A DNA stretch of 64,000 nt from Iris pallida (taxonomy: Eukaryota > Streptophyta > Magnoliopsida > Asparagales > Iridaceae), in NCBI GenBank assembly GCA_029216955.1, contig JANAVB010009599.1, positions 2,931,240 to 2,995,239 on the forward strand. Reading direction: 5' to 3'. The translations under genes were made by a program, and so were the position numbers. The notes beneath the pieces were generated by a model, which worked only from the letters and a program-made list of their open reading frames with translations, did no database searches and had not been told where the DNA came from. How positions within the stretch are numbered: position 1 is the first letter of the stretch; every line of letters begins with the position of its first letter. Positions 20,183 through 31,800 of the stretch are shown here, in pieces.

Positions 20183-23056
20183 TGTGAAACCCAGTTTCCA
20201 TAATTTTAGTTTGTAAATAGAATTTTCGTGTTTTAATAATAAAACATTTTTTCAAATTATTATTATTATTTATTATTATTACTTTTGGATGAAATGATTT
20301 CGAAAAAATAATCAACTTGGACTTTTGAATGTTTGGACCCAGACCCGAGTCCGAGTCCAGACCCAGGCCTGAGCCCAACCCTTTCTTTTCCCAAATTCTC
20401 TCCTATTTTGACTTGGTTAAATAACAATAATAAAAGAAAAAGAAAATAATAAGGTATGGTTGAGAACTGGTCCCGAAGGACCAGTGTGTATTCCTGGAGA
20501 AGTGGTAAGCTTTCCCACGTTCTCTCCTCACCACACAGTGCCCCAACTCTCTCCTTAATAACCTCTCCCACGTTCTTCCAGCAGAACCCACACTTTCTCA
20601 CAACTCACAAAACTCTAACCCAATCACTCTTCTCTCTCTCACACGTCCCCATTTATTTTCTATTGGAGAAAGCTTTCTCTAAAGCTCTCAGATCTCTCCC
20701 TCTCTCTCTCGGTTGGGAAGAAACCCCAGATTCCCCAAGCCCTTCCCGAGCTGCCGGATCCCGAGCCCTCCGGCGAGTTTCCCCTTCGGCCGACCCGAGC
20801 CCCCCCGCTCCTCTCCGCGCGCGTGCGACCGAGGCCGCTCCTCCCGCGGCATCCGCCGCCGTCCGCCGCCGTTCCCGAGGCCGGCGACCCCCTTCGAGCG
20901 CCGCCTCCGACCGCCCCTCTCCGTCCAGCCGAGCCGGCGCCGCTCCCCCGCGCGTCCGGTGAGCTTCTCCCGCGAGCGCTGCCTCCCGCGCCGCCACTGC
21001 CCCGCCGGCAGAACCCCGACCCCCTCCGCGGCTCCCCGTCGCTGCTGTCCAGCGCGACCTTTCCCCGCCGCAGCCGCTTCCCGCGGTTCTTTGCTGTCCC
21101 CGTCGGCGTTCCCGCTGTCCGTGGACTCTCGTCGCTGTTCGGGACTTCGACCTGCTGCCGACTTAGTTCGGATTTCTTTCCCGAGATTTTTCCCGCGGCT
21201 CCCCGCCAACGGAAACTGGTAATTTCTGGATAATCACAGTAGTTCGTCCCCGTAGAGTCGATGATGATAGATCGGTCCCCGGTTCCCTCTTGGGAATCCG
21301 GATAGTTGCGTTATAATTTTTGTTTAGCTGCGTTAGATTAATTTCCTATGTTTTACTTGCTGGGTTGGTGTGAATTGGATGGATTATGGATTCCCGGATA
21401 TTTCGGGAATTATTCTGATGGTGTTGGGATTATTTTTGGTGGATTTTTGTGGACTATTTTGGGTTGGAAAAATATTTGCAGGAGTTTGTTGGCGTACTTC
21501 CCAGTTTTGGGTTTGTCCCGAAATAGAGGAAGTGCTGCCCAAATTTTTACAAAAAAAACTATATTTTGTTAATTTCAAAACTGGCTTTCGAAAATGAATT
21601 TCTAAAACCGATTTTCGGGCGACGACCATACCGGTCTGTGGGCCCCGGCGAAATGCAAACGCACCGGTCCGACCGGACGTTGAGGCATAAGCCGAATTTT
21701 GAGGAAATGGACCGAGTCTGAGACTCCTAGCTTTCTTTTTAAATTATTTTAATATTTAGGCTATTTATATTAGATATTATTTCCTGCACTTTAATTATTT
21801 AATTTCAGTCATTTTCTCCTATTTAATGTAAAAGGAAATTTGTACCGGACATAAGCCCACCCTAGGACCATTAGCTGTGCCAATGTATTGTGTAGCGTAG
21901 TTTTATTTTATTTCTCTTTTTCTGGTGGATGTGATTTGGGTGGTTTTGATTCGTCGCATAATCGTAGGTTAGAACGTAATTTACCGTTTAATTATGAATT
22001 GGTTAAAATGAATAAAATATTATTAATTCACGATTTATCACTAAAAGAAATTGTATTTTTATAAATATATTACAAAACTCTAAGTTTTCCAAATTATATT
22101 TGATTCTCGTGATTTTCCAAATAAACCAATTAACCGGCTTAATTAACGCACGTAGTTGCGACGTAAACGTTAGCTGTAGATTAATACAACTTAAAACCTG
22201 ACTAGGACATGACTACTAGAGATTGCAACTAGCACACTTAGTCTGGTTATTCAGGATTCTAAATCGAGTTCTCAACTGTAGGAACTCGAAGTCGTACCTG
22301 ACGTTCCTCTTCGGTGTCAACCTGTCTTTCCAGTCAAACTTAATACAAGGCAAGTATAGTTTATGTTAGTTACAGTTATTTATTTAATCGTTTTACTGCA
22401 TGTCTAAACCACGTCTCAAACACGAAACTCTCACCGAGAGTACTGTACTGTAACTACTGGGGACTGGGGAATAGCGGGGAATTGGGGAATAGCGTAATGA
22501 TTATGACCATACTGTAACAAAACCCCTTATCCATTACTGTAACAAACCCAAGCCGGTCATATGTCATTACCTATTCAAATCACTGATTTCTACTGTAACA
22601 AACCTGTTTTAAAACTGTTTAGAACTGCATGATTCTATTTCTTATTTAACTGTTTAATTAGCATGAATTGTACTTTGCTCCCTCCTGACTGGAGACAACA
22701 TTTTAGGTAACACTGAGGATGACGAGCTATTCTATAATGGCTATTATGACCCGGTTCTCTACCCTGCGACGGTACCAGAGCCGTCTCTGGAGGACGCTGA
22801 TCCTGGGACTACAGAACCAGATGCTTAGATAGTTTTTCTTTTCTTGGAGTTTGTAGTTTGTTTCAGCATTTCATTTCCAGTTGTATTTCTGAATATTTAT
22901 TAAATAAAGTTTCAAATTCCGAATAGAACAGTTGTGACAAATGTATTTGTGTTGTTGTGATTACCTGCAATGGAACAGCTTACTGCCGCCGTCTCACCAC
23001 GGTGCAGGCTGGGCATGGTCCGGTTCGACCCATTAATTTGGGATCGGGTCGTGACA
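20183..23056 (+). repeat. Element A 3' LTR
   Basis: It is about 99 percent identical by eye to 13558-16449. Visible differences include loss of a 10-12-base CCGCCGTC repeat near 20860 and of one GTAACTACT repeat near 22450. AATAAA is at 22903-22908. Confidence 0.93.
22707..22828 (+). CDS. Candidate terminal exon for LTR-encoded acidic peptide (A 3' LTR)
   Basis: This is the 3' LTR copy of 16100-16221, with the same acceptor, open frame and TAG stop. In this position it lies downstream of the internal region. Confidence 0.4.
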
Positions 23057-23061
23057 AAAGA

Positions 23062-23530
23062 ATATCGTGTTCACCCACCAAAGGGTTTGTACATTGTTTG
23101 TTCACCCACCAATACTAGGGTTTGTACATTATTTGTGCAATATTAGGGTTTGTACATTATTTGTGAGGAGACTTTGGGTGCCATCGAAACTAGGAATGAG
23201 AAGGAAACTAGGGTTTTGATGGAGATGGTGAGGATGAAAATGGTGGAGAAGAAGAAGATTAGAAGAAAACCCATCCCACATTCTTGTTATTGTTCTTCTT
23301 CTTGTTGTTGTTGTTGTTCTTCTTCTTCTTGGATGTGTTGAGGAAGGAGACAAGAAAGAAAAAAGAAAAAAATTGACTTATATACCTAGAGTTGGGCTAG
23401 CCCTGAGTAATTTTTTCAATGACAAACTTGTAAATAAACCAAATTTAGACTTGGGCTAGCCCTGATCAAATTTTGATTCGCCCTTATAAATAATCAAATC
23501 TAATACAATTTACAGGAATTCTACTAAGTC
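23062..23530 (-). mobile_element. Family F LTR-like fragment, reverse orientation
   Basis: Read on the minus strand it shows TTATAAATA-like promoter sequence, GGGCTAGCCC, ATTACTCAGG and a trinucleotide AAG/AAC-rich leader, as at 11902-12740. It has no coding sequence that I trust. Confidence 0.4.
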
Positions 23531-23556
23531 TTGGAGAACACTCCACTATTCCCTAT

Positions 23557-23585
23557 TAGAATACTGGGGACTCCCCAATATTCTA
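23557..23585. repeat. 29-bp near-perfect palindrome
   Basis: Arms TAGAATACTGGGGA and TCCCCAATATTCTA pair with one mismatch around a single C. Confidence 0.7.
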
Positions 23586-25177
23586 TTACAAAAATTATCT
23601 ACTCTCTCTCTCTATCTCTCTCTCTCTCCTGGCTCTCTCTCCACCAGCAAAGTTCTGCCAACCGCCGCCTGTCCGTCGCGAGCCGTCGCACTCTGGTTGT
23701 GCACCGACGATCCTCCACCGCTGCCCAACTTTACTTCTCCTCTGTTCTTCCCCGACCAGACCTCTTCATCATTGCTCGACCACTACCATCACCGACTACT
23801 CCTCCCCAACTCCTTGTCACCACCGCCCGTCCTCCATCTAACTCCACCAACGCCTCCTACCAAACCCTAGCTCTGATCAACCACCACCATACTGTCACCC
23901 CGACCACCCCAACACCACCACGACCCTATCTCCTCGACCACACCAGTCACTGACCACGAGCCGCTCACATCTCTACCCTAGCTCTGCCCTAGCTAACCCT
24001 AGCTCCGCCAAAACACCACCAGATCCCCAAAACTCCATTCCTCTACATACCACTATACTCGACCATCACAAAATTCTCAAACCCACCACACAACATTAAA
24101 TCAACCCCTCACCTGAGCCCATCCGCCGCCTTCACTGTCGCGTGTCCCACCGTCCCCCAGATCCATGCACCCAAGCCTCGTCGCAGACCGATTGAGCGTT
24201 GACCATGCTCCGCCACTGTCATTCGAACCCCGTCGACCGTTGGATCAGTCGCCGACCGTAGATCTGACGCCGCTGCTTCAGATCCGGTCGCAGTTCCTGC
24301 CAGTACACCGTCGTCGCCGTCCTAGATCTGACGCTTCGTCCTCAGTCAGATCTCGAGCAAGCCGCCATGTTGTTCTCACCTCGACACTCCGGTGAGACTC
24401 TCGACCACTCCTCCCTCTCCATCCCTCTCGATGCCTCTCTTCTTTCTTTTCCATTCATTCTATGTCGATTTGGTATCGACTAAGAAGTGAATTCTCTCTC
24501 CAGTGGGAGAGAGGCCTTAGGGTTTAAACACTAACGGGTTGGTTTTGGACCAATGGGCCTGAGCCCATTTAATTAGTAAATATTGTTTGCAAACTGTTAA
24601 TATTAGCTGTTAGGATCTGGGCTTCCAAGCCCGATTGTAATCTAATAATTTTTCCTCTGGGCTGAGCCAGCCCAGAACTTGTATATATAAAATTAATTAT
24701 ATATATATATTATACTATATTTTAGACTGTATTAATTATTAATATTATGTAAGAGTATATACATAAACTTTGTTATGTATAAGTGTTATTAGCATAATAT
24801 AGGTTATGCATGTTTAGTATACTAAAGGTAATATTATTTTAGTTATATTTTTATCAAATATTTTAACTAAAATAGTTTTACCAACTAAGTTAATATATAC
24901 TTTCAAAATATTATTATTTTGATTAAGTGGAAAACTTAATTTCAAATCTTATAAGTATTATCTATATATAGATTATAGATATTAAGGTACGATTTTCTCT
25001 TCTATTATCATTTTAATTATAAACTAATCGTTATTTCCTAATGTGTGACATTGCTATCAATCGTCGGCTTATTGGACTATATTTGGGATAATTGGACATC
25101 GGATTGGATCTTGGACTTCTATTGAACATATTGATCTTCGACGATTATTTGGGACTTCTTATTATTCTGGACTATAG

Positions 25178-25241
25178 ACTGTGATACTTTCCGTGTTGAC
25201 ACGTTCGTGTCGCGCACGTCGACTGCAGATACTCGAGACAA
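25178..25241 (+). other. Candidate internal exon in C LTR copy 1
   Basis: An acceptor-like GGACTATAG ends at 25177 and a GTACTC donor-like site follows 25241. One frame is open and joins 25811 in phase. The donor is weak. Confidence 0.25.
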
Positions 25242-25810
25242 GTACTCATGATGATCGCATTCATTTTATGATAGTTACTCTATTTTATGCTTTTAGATGT
25301 ACATTCCTGATTATCGACACGATTCTTACACGAGATTAGTATTGTAGATTCCATATCATGATTTTTGTATTTTCCATGCTTTCATGTTTACCTTATTCAT
25401 ATTATGATTTAAATCCATGATTATTAGTCGGACGCAAAATACCTTAGTATATATGTAATCAAAATCCTGTACATTTCGTGATTCCGTGATTCTGTGCCTG
25501 ACAGCTAATCATACACCACACGTATGATTGAGCCTGACCAAGTAGATCTCTCAGCCCGATCACATATAGAACATGGTATTTCACATGCACCTAGTATAGT
25601 GATGACTTATGCACTCATATTGTTTACGTCACATGTTTGATTTCCTGCCAAGATTAGTCTACTTCTATTTCTATATTCATCAGATCATGATTGTTGTTAT
25701 TTTAATTTTGTTCTCTACTCTATTACATATCTTATAGTTTCTATCATGTTGTAAATAGTTGATCATGAATTGTACTTGCTCCAATCCTGACTGGATAACC
25801 ATATTTTTAG

Positions 25811-25962
25811 GCGAGGATTTAGAGAATTGGTGTACTACTTATTATGGCACACCTGAGGCAGATCATAGCGTAGCTGAGGGCACTGGAGATGACATAGCCG
25901 ATGTGCCACCTGAGGCAGATCATGAATTGTACTTGCTCAAATCTATTCATTCCAGAAACTAA
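25811..25962 (+). CDS. Candidate terminal exon for LTR-encoded acidic peptide (C copy 1)
   Basis: CTGAC then ATATTTTTAG precede a frame with EDLENWCTTYYGT, an acidic middle and a TAA stop at 25960-25962. TTYYG is the same core as in family B, although the flanking nucleotides have diverged. The frame is also open upstream through the acceptor to an ATG at 25759, so an unspliced short ORF is the alternative. Confidence 0.4.
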
Positions 25963-26022
25963 GATACGATTATTTGGTTAATGAGGTTTAGAAAAACTCC
26001 AAAGTAATGATATTGTACCTCG

Positions 26023-26027
26023 ACTCT
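26023..26027. repeat. ACTCT next to the B LTR, copy 1
   Basis: These five bases directly precede the B LTR terminus TGTCACGACC. The same five bases precede the copy at 42322 and also follow that LTR at 46770-46774. Confidence 0.6.
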
Positions 26028-26401
26028 TGTCACGACCCGCAACCTGAGGAAGGGCACGAGAACGTGGGTACGTCCAGCCTACGCCGCAGTGTCGACGGTA
26101 AAACGTTGTATAGTTCGTCTATAACATCTAACAACAATATGATATAAACATATCATCTCCGCATGGAGGTATAATATAACATCTCAACTCTATATCTCAA
26201 TCACAAGTCTAGGGAAGATAGAGCACGATATGGAATCAGATAAAAGAAAGGAACTGAATATAAATAGAGTTATCACACCACACAAAATAGATGTTCAACA
26301 CAAATAAATACAAGTCCTGAATATAACTAAGTCTCAACTAACAATCGGAACAATCTGATAGAAACTGAAAACTATAAATACTAGACTAGACTAGGCACCC
26401 T

Positions 26402-26481
26402 CTACTGAGCTAGATGCTCCTCGGGCTCCTGAGGGTCACCCTCATGTGCCCCATAGAAGGTAGGGCAGTCACCATCATCAT
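26402..26481 (-). CDS. Candidate terminal exon for LTR-encoded acidic peptide (reverse B copy 1)
   Basis: On the minus strand CTGAC and AATATTACAG precede DDGDCPTFYGAHEG, then an acidic tail and a TAG. FYG replaces the YYG of the other B LTR. The neighbouring 54-nt exon at 27123-27176 is open in the frame that joins it. Confidence 0.4.
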
Positions 26482-27122
26482 CTGTAATATTTTCAACAGG
26501 TCCAGTCAGGACAGGAATGAGCACAATACATCTCACACAGTTCATAACATGTTAGAAAATATAAAGCATGCAAAAGAGTAAGATACATGAACTGTAAGAA
26601 GATGTACATAAAAACGAGAGAGAATCTATAACTGAAAATATATATAGGATAAGTAAAACTGCAAGTACTAGTGATTTAGAGCACAATATGGTTATGTAAA
26701 CGTGTTAGGTTATACAATAACAATGGTAACTCCATCATACGTGAGTGTACAATGGACATACAATAGTTGTACAAGATAGAATTTTGATCACATAACCATT
26801 TCCTACTCACCCTCCCCAATCAATACACAAGGATCCAATCCAGTTACGTTACCTTGTACAATAGTTTCTCCATGAAGCTCATGTGATCATGAGAGTACAA
26901 GATGCACAATGAGTATACATGAATAGGGGTGTACAATAAATACAATATGTTCGTGAAAATCATATCACAATATGTATCTGTTGAACACAATGGGGATAAC
27001 ATCGCAAGAGAAGATCTATATAGTACCAATCCGTGATAACAATCGTGCCAGTATCAAGTAAAGTAATCTAGAGCAAGAATATAAGTCCTGACAAGTATGA
27101 AACGATCAGAGAATGTACTCAC

Positions 27123-27176
27123 CTATCACCTTGTATGACTGATATGAATAGATGTCCGAACTGGTGTCACAGAGTC
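27123..27176 (-). other. Candidate 54-nt internal exon, reverse B copy 1
   Basis: It lies between an acceptor-like CTAAATAG and a strong GTGAGTAC donor. Its length equals that of 2253-2306 in the other B LTR although the sequences have diverged. Confidence 0.4.
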
Positions 27177-28040
27177 CTATTTAGAGTAAAACAAGTTATT
27201 TAAGTACTCAAATTGAAATAATGAAAATATGTAATACAAACTACATGATTCTAAGTCAACTCGGTCAAAGTCAACTTTGGTCAACTGTCTAGGTCGAACT
27301 AGGTCAACTAAGTCAAGAAAGTCAAATAAAATCAAACTAGGTCAAATTGGGTCAAAGGTTGACTTACAATTGACTTTTGGTCAACTGGTCAACTCTTGGT
27401 CCACTTAGTCAAGCCTTGGTCAACTAAGAGTCAAACTATGGTTTACAAGTCTAAATAGGCCTAGTGTGTCTATTTCTAGGTCAAGTCCACTTATAGTCAA
27501 CTCTGGGTCAACCTTCAAGTCAAACTAGGTCAAACTTAAGCTATCAAAAGTCAATTGGTCAAACTATTGGTCCATTTGTCTTAGTTGGTCAATGTCCACT
27601 TTGATCAACAAGGGCTAACTCATATCTAGCTATAGGCTTACACTTGTATGCATATTACCTTATATACCCAAAACCACATATATGGCCTAAACTCCATATA
27701 CCACTCATTACATTCCATATACATCAATCCCTCACAACTGTATATCCATATACAAATCAACCTTACTTACCTCTATAGTTACACAACTTATATCAACCAC
27801 TATCCATATACATCACTCACAACCCTAACATATATATACAAACCATATATGCATATACTTCTCATATTGCATATATGCACATACCCCTTTCTATACATAG
27901 CATGTATACCTCTCAACTCTCACTCACTCACAATCCTAACTCATATCACTAACTGCTCTTGGCTAAATCCCATTCCCTACATTTACCTCCCTATATCTGA
28001 TACTCTCCCAAAATCTATCTATACATTCCTGAATATAAAT

Positions 28041-28112
<72 letters not shown>

Positions 28113-28779
28113 ATAGATTTACATAAAAAAAAAATATATATATATACATATCCAAATAGATTTACATATCTCTCTACATAAAGTATAGCTAACTCAAAAC
28201 CTCTAAACTCTCTAGGATACACTATAGGATACATACTCTCAAATCTTAATTGAACCAACCCATAGTTCAAATTCTAATGCAATAAAGCCAAATGGCCAAA
28301 TCCTGATGGCTAAATTGCCAAGGCAAACCCACAGCAATGCCAAAACTATGAACCAAAGTAAACAGTAGACAGTTACATGTGAATATCAGTTTTCCTCATA
28401 ACCTAAATCTCAGTTAACTTCTAACAACCAAAATCTCAGTTTTTAAAACAAACTAACACTCAAACTTCTCAGATTTTTCCTTCAACAAATTCAAACTTAT
28501 AAATGAACCTTCAAGCTAAAACCCAGTTTTCAAATGAATATCACAATCTCAGGTTAATCATGTTTAAACCCAGGTAGACAGTATACATCTCATCTCTAAA
28601 TCGAAATTACTCCTTTTAAACTCATTTTTGAAAAACCCAATGTGTATCAGCAAATCCCATTTGAAAACAACTTCACAGTTTCAGAAATTTTCAGTTCAAC
28701 CCAAAATTAGACTCTAATACCTAGTGAAACACAAAAACAAGTGTATAGGAAGGTCCCCCACATGTAGACATGTCAAAAT

Positions 28780-29400
28780 TTGTAAAAACGTTGTAAACGG
28801 TTGTAAACGGTTTTTTACAATAATGAAAAAAATGTTGTAAACGGTTTTTTACAACAATATTTTACAACAATGAAAAAACGTTGTAAACGGTTTTTTACAA
28901 CGTTTAATAGAAGGTTGTTATATCCAGGGTTGTAAAAAGGAGAATATCTTCCACAATGTTTGTTTAAACGTAGTAAAAACGTTGTAGAAGTTCTTCCCAC
29001 AACAATTTACAAACATTGTCAAAATTTGTAAAATTTGACAAAAGCCTTTCTACGACATTTTGCAAGTATTGTAAAAAATAATTTTTAAAACGTATTACAA
29101 ATATTGTAAATATAATTTGAACAACGTTCTGGAACTATAGTAAAACCAATATCTACCATGTTCAGTAAACATTGTACATAGTTTTTGTACAACAATGTAC
29201 AAACATTGTAAAAAAGATTTATACAACTCATAACAAATGTTGTGTATTTTATTCAATCGTGTTTGCCAAACATTGTAATAAATATTTGTATGTTGTAATT
29301 ATAATACCAACAATGATTTAAAAGTATTGTAAATAAATTTTACAATGTTTAGAAAAGTTGTTATAATGTTATCTTACAACAGTTTTAAAACATTGTTAAT
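28780..29400. repeat. Left subterminal repeats of CACTA 1
   Basis: Many copies of ACGTTGTAAACGG and TTTTTTACAAC occur in both orientations, densest at the outer edge. Confidence 0.8.
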
Positions 29401-29736
29401 TATGTTTCTTTTAAAAAAGAAATACAATTTATAAATAAAAATATATTGATTGCAATTATTACAAATACAAATACACATGTATTCAACCAGCTTATAAATG
29501 AGTAATTAAATCATTCCAATTAACATAATAAATTCAACAATTTATGATTCACAAAATAAAATTTTATTGATAAAAAAACAAAATTTTGCTATACTATTTA
29601 GTTTAATAAAATAAAACAAGTTAAAATTCATTGAAGTAACATCCCATCTGAGACCCCTTCCTTGAACAGCAATTACTTGACCCCTTCCTTGAAGTGCAAC
29701 TACTTGAGCACGGTCAGCTCTTCCACAGCCATTCAC

Positions 29737-29950
29737 TCAAATATACTCCCAAACTCCATGCCTCACAAATGATAACTTCCTAGGTAATTGTCCATAAACA
29801 AGGATTTGCCGATCATTCCAGCCCTCCCCAAGGTACAACATCCGAACATCTATGGGTTTCAGTCCCATGATTAGCTTCACTGCTAGGAACAATGGCTTTG
29901 GTATCCTTTCCGACACCCGGATGCAACAAATTTTAGATACTTGGCTTTAA
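29737..29950 (-). pseudogene. Exon-like fragment in CACTA 1, unidentified
   Basis: The minus strand is open for about 68 codons to a TGA at 29737-29739, with residues such as GLKPIDVRMLYLGEGW and LPRKLSFVRHGVWEYI. The composition looks like real protein. I do not recognise the family. It is the most 3' of several exon-like pieces on this strand inside the transposon, so a captured host gene fragment is the likely source. Confidence 0.4.
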
Positions 29951-30034
29951 TTCTTCTCCTATTCGATAATAGTTCTCAAGCATCTAAAATGAAAGCACTT
30001 AAGTATATGGTTTTCTAACAAAAATAAGAACATA

Positions 30035-30165
30035 TGATCACACCGGAAGGTGGTTTTGTGGGTCGTCTCTCATAGACGACTTTGCTATTTTGTACTGCAA
30101 TCAGAGATTTACTCTGACAGAGTTTCTTCATGCAGTACTTGACCCCTAAAGCTGAGCCACTGGAA
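30035..30165 (-). pseudogene. Exon-like fragment in CACTA 1, unidentified
   Basis: On the minus strand an acceptor-like TTTCTTCCAG precedes an open stretch containing YCMKKLCQSKSLIAVQN and VYERRPTKPPSG. The family is not recognised. It may belong to the same captured gene as 29737-29950. Confidence 0.35.
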
Positions 30166-30771
30166 GAAATCACCACAGGAAAACCAGGTTATAGATTTGG
30201 CCAAGAAAATATTAGGTAAACTTTTTTTCTAATTATTCCTACCCAAGATAACAATTCTTGTTTAGTCCTACCACTGTCTCGGCAACACAGTCCCCCGAGA
30301 GCCTACAAAAGATACCTAAAATTAAACCATAAAATGTCAAACAAACAACTTATAAAAACCAAAAAAGGCGATTGCAATGTAAGTGTATCGAAATTGGAGT
30401 AGAAAGTGATCCTAATATGAAAATTGCCAGGATAGGGTCTGTAGAATGTGAAAAGATACCATTCTATTGGGAGCAGAGATGTTGAAAGAAATCTATTTTG
30501 ACATCAACAGGACACCACAGTTCTAGAAGTATCAAATCAAGTTAACTATGGAAGTCCAAAAGGAAAAGTCAGATGAAGTCACGTCTAGGATATGGTATGC
30601 CATATTTTTACCACTAAAGTGGAAAGTTAAGCAAAAATATTACAGACATAACAAAAAAATCAACTACAATCTCTGGCTAGTTTAACTGATTTGAACCAGC
30701 CTAAACACATTGTATAATCATGCAGTCCCAATCCGAAAACGTAAAACTATCTTTAACAAAATAAATCTTGT

Positions 30772-30858
30772 TACCTTATAATATGGAACCTCACCTCTGA
30801 CAGAGGATGCACTCCATTTTCCATTTGTCATTAATGCTCTTTCTTCAGTGACTCCTAT
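30772..30858 (-). pseudogene. Exon-like fragment in CACTA 1, unidentified
   Basis: On the minus strand an acceptor-like TTACTGATAG? context (ACTGATAG near 30860) and a GTAACAAG donor flank an open segment with NGKWSASSVRGEVPYYK. The exact acceptor is uncertain and the family is not recognised. Confidence 0.35.
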
Positions 30859-31445
30859 CAGTAAAATCAATATATACCAAAAGTTTAAAGGATCATTTGT
30901 CACATAGTAAACAAAAAGACAGAGATGTTGAAGATTATTGTTTTGCACTGCCATTATCATCATCAATCCAAAGGTCTCTAACCTCCAGCCAGATGCATGA
31001 GATACGTGTATATGAAGAGAAAAATACATGTGGATAGAAAAAAATTGCACCTCCAACCAACAACCACCATTCAAAGGTAACTTAAACTGAATAGTAAAAA
31101 GGAAAATTAGGTAAAGAAATTATGGTCGTCTAGTGACCTAGCACAGCCAACACCACGAACACTTTCAGCAATATGGGTTTATAAACTAAGTTAAATATTT
31201 GGTATGGACAAGGTTTTGAAGTTCCTTCTTTTAACAAATGTTATGTGAAGCCAACATTAGTTTACATAAAAAATGCTATTAGAGGCCAGACAATATATAA
31301 CCATAAATTCATTAAATATTAATTTAAGACACCAAGAAGAATACAATGACTTTTTAATAGTATCACTAATCCAACACTGTAACTAATGCTAAGAAATTAA
31401 TTGATGTCAAATAGAAGCAGTCATAATAAGGACATTCTTTTTTAC

Positions 31446-31508
31446 TTGCAGTGGTTCATCATTGGGGCTGGATAGCATGGAGATAATACTCAAAACTATG
31501 CTCTACAC
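31446..31508 (-). pseudogene. Captured exon of a UBE2G2-type ubiquitin-conjugating enzyme
   Basis: After an acceptor (GCAATATGCAG) the minus strand encodes SIVLSIISMLSSPNDE, the segment following the active-site region in plant UBC7/13/14 (UBE2G2 class, which passes ubiquitin to substrates in ER-associated degradation). The second codon, usually Glu, is TAG, and the similarity stops after Asp-Glu near a donor-like GTAAAA. I found no other exon of this enzyme nearby. It lies inside CACTA 1, so transposon capture is the simplest origin. It cannot make an active enzyme. Confidence 0.75.
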
Positions 31509-31689
31509 CTGCATATTGCAACAAAAAAAATTAACATTAAGAAAACATAAAGTTAGATGGAAAAAGAATGAATTCCATGTTTTATATTCCATTGAATCAA
31601 AGTAATACCATAATGAAAAGGCATAAATTTTATATTCCATGAAAAACAAATAATACAAAGTCAACTTTATGGCTTTTCTCTAATTGGAA

Positions 31690-31800
31690 TGCGTTGCAGG
31701 CAAAACATAGTCTATACACAAATTTTGGCTTCTTTTCCCTTTCTTTGTCCACAAACCACTTCATAATCCACCTAACATAATTCAAAGGGAAGTTCAAAAT
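31690..31800 (-). pseudogene. Exon-like open segment in CACTA 1
   Basis: The minus strand is open with MKWFVDKEREKKPKFVYR and CFACNAFQLEKSH. No family is recognised and splice sites are not clear. Confidence 0.25.

Larger units (their letters stand above)
13558..23056 (+). mobile_element. Complete gypsy element A (9.5 kb) with AAAGA target duplications
   Basis: Two LTRs of 2892 and 2874 bases bound a 3.7-kb interior. The five bases before (13553-13557) and after (23057-23061) are both AAAGA. A polypurine tract (AAGAAGGGAAGAT) ends at 20182. By eye the LTRs differ at about 20 positions plus two short repeat-length changes, so insertion is recent. The interior keeps only broken gag and pol, with a chromodomain-like remnant at its end, suggesting a chromovirus (Tekay/Del-like) origin. 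Confidence 0.93.
23590..26027 (+). mobile_element. Gypsy family C LTR fragment, copy 1
   Basis: It has the same plan as the A LTR: a CT-rich leader, a GC-rich block (23650-24400), a donor-like CTCCG/GTGAGA at about 24391, AT-rich DNA, a candidate exon at 25178-25241 and an acidic exon at 25811-25962. It is cut at 26027 by the reverse B LTR. The exact start is uncertain. No gag or pol is attached. Confidence 0.65.
24266..28774 (+). repeat. Direct duplication, copy 1 (C LTR plus nested B LTR)
   Basis: This matches 40559-45180 at roughly 99 percent by eye, including the same B insertion at the same base of the C LTR. Shared nesting means one duplication, not two insertions. The largest difference is in the (TA)n tract, which is longer and internally duplicated in copy 2. 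Confidence 0.9.
26028..28774 (-). mobile_element. Gypsy family B LTR, copy 1, truncated
   Basis: Plus-strand sequence starts TGTCACGACCC, the reverse complement of the LTR end seen at 3450. It contains the acidic exon (26402-26481), the 54-nt exon (27123-27176), a GTCAA array (27250-27600) and a (TA)n tract (28047-28107). At 28774 it stops against the CACTA 1 remnant; the copy at 42322 continues for another 1.6 kb. Confidence 0.88.

Noticed and set aside
24165..24395. 76-codon plus-strand frame in the C LTR
   Set aside because: It lies in the GC-rich leader block, is Ser/Arg/Pro-rich and ends at a donor-like site. It may be part of a leader exon but has no independent support as a gene.
27648..28109. 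153-codon frame rich in Ile, Tyr and Thr
   Set aside because: It is a translation of TATATA and CATATA simple repeats in the reverse B LTR; the duplicate at 43942-44385 differs by repeat length.
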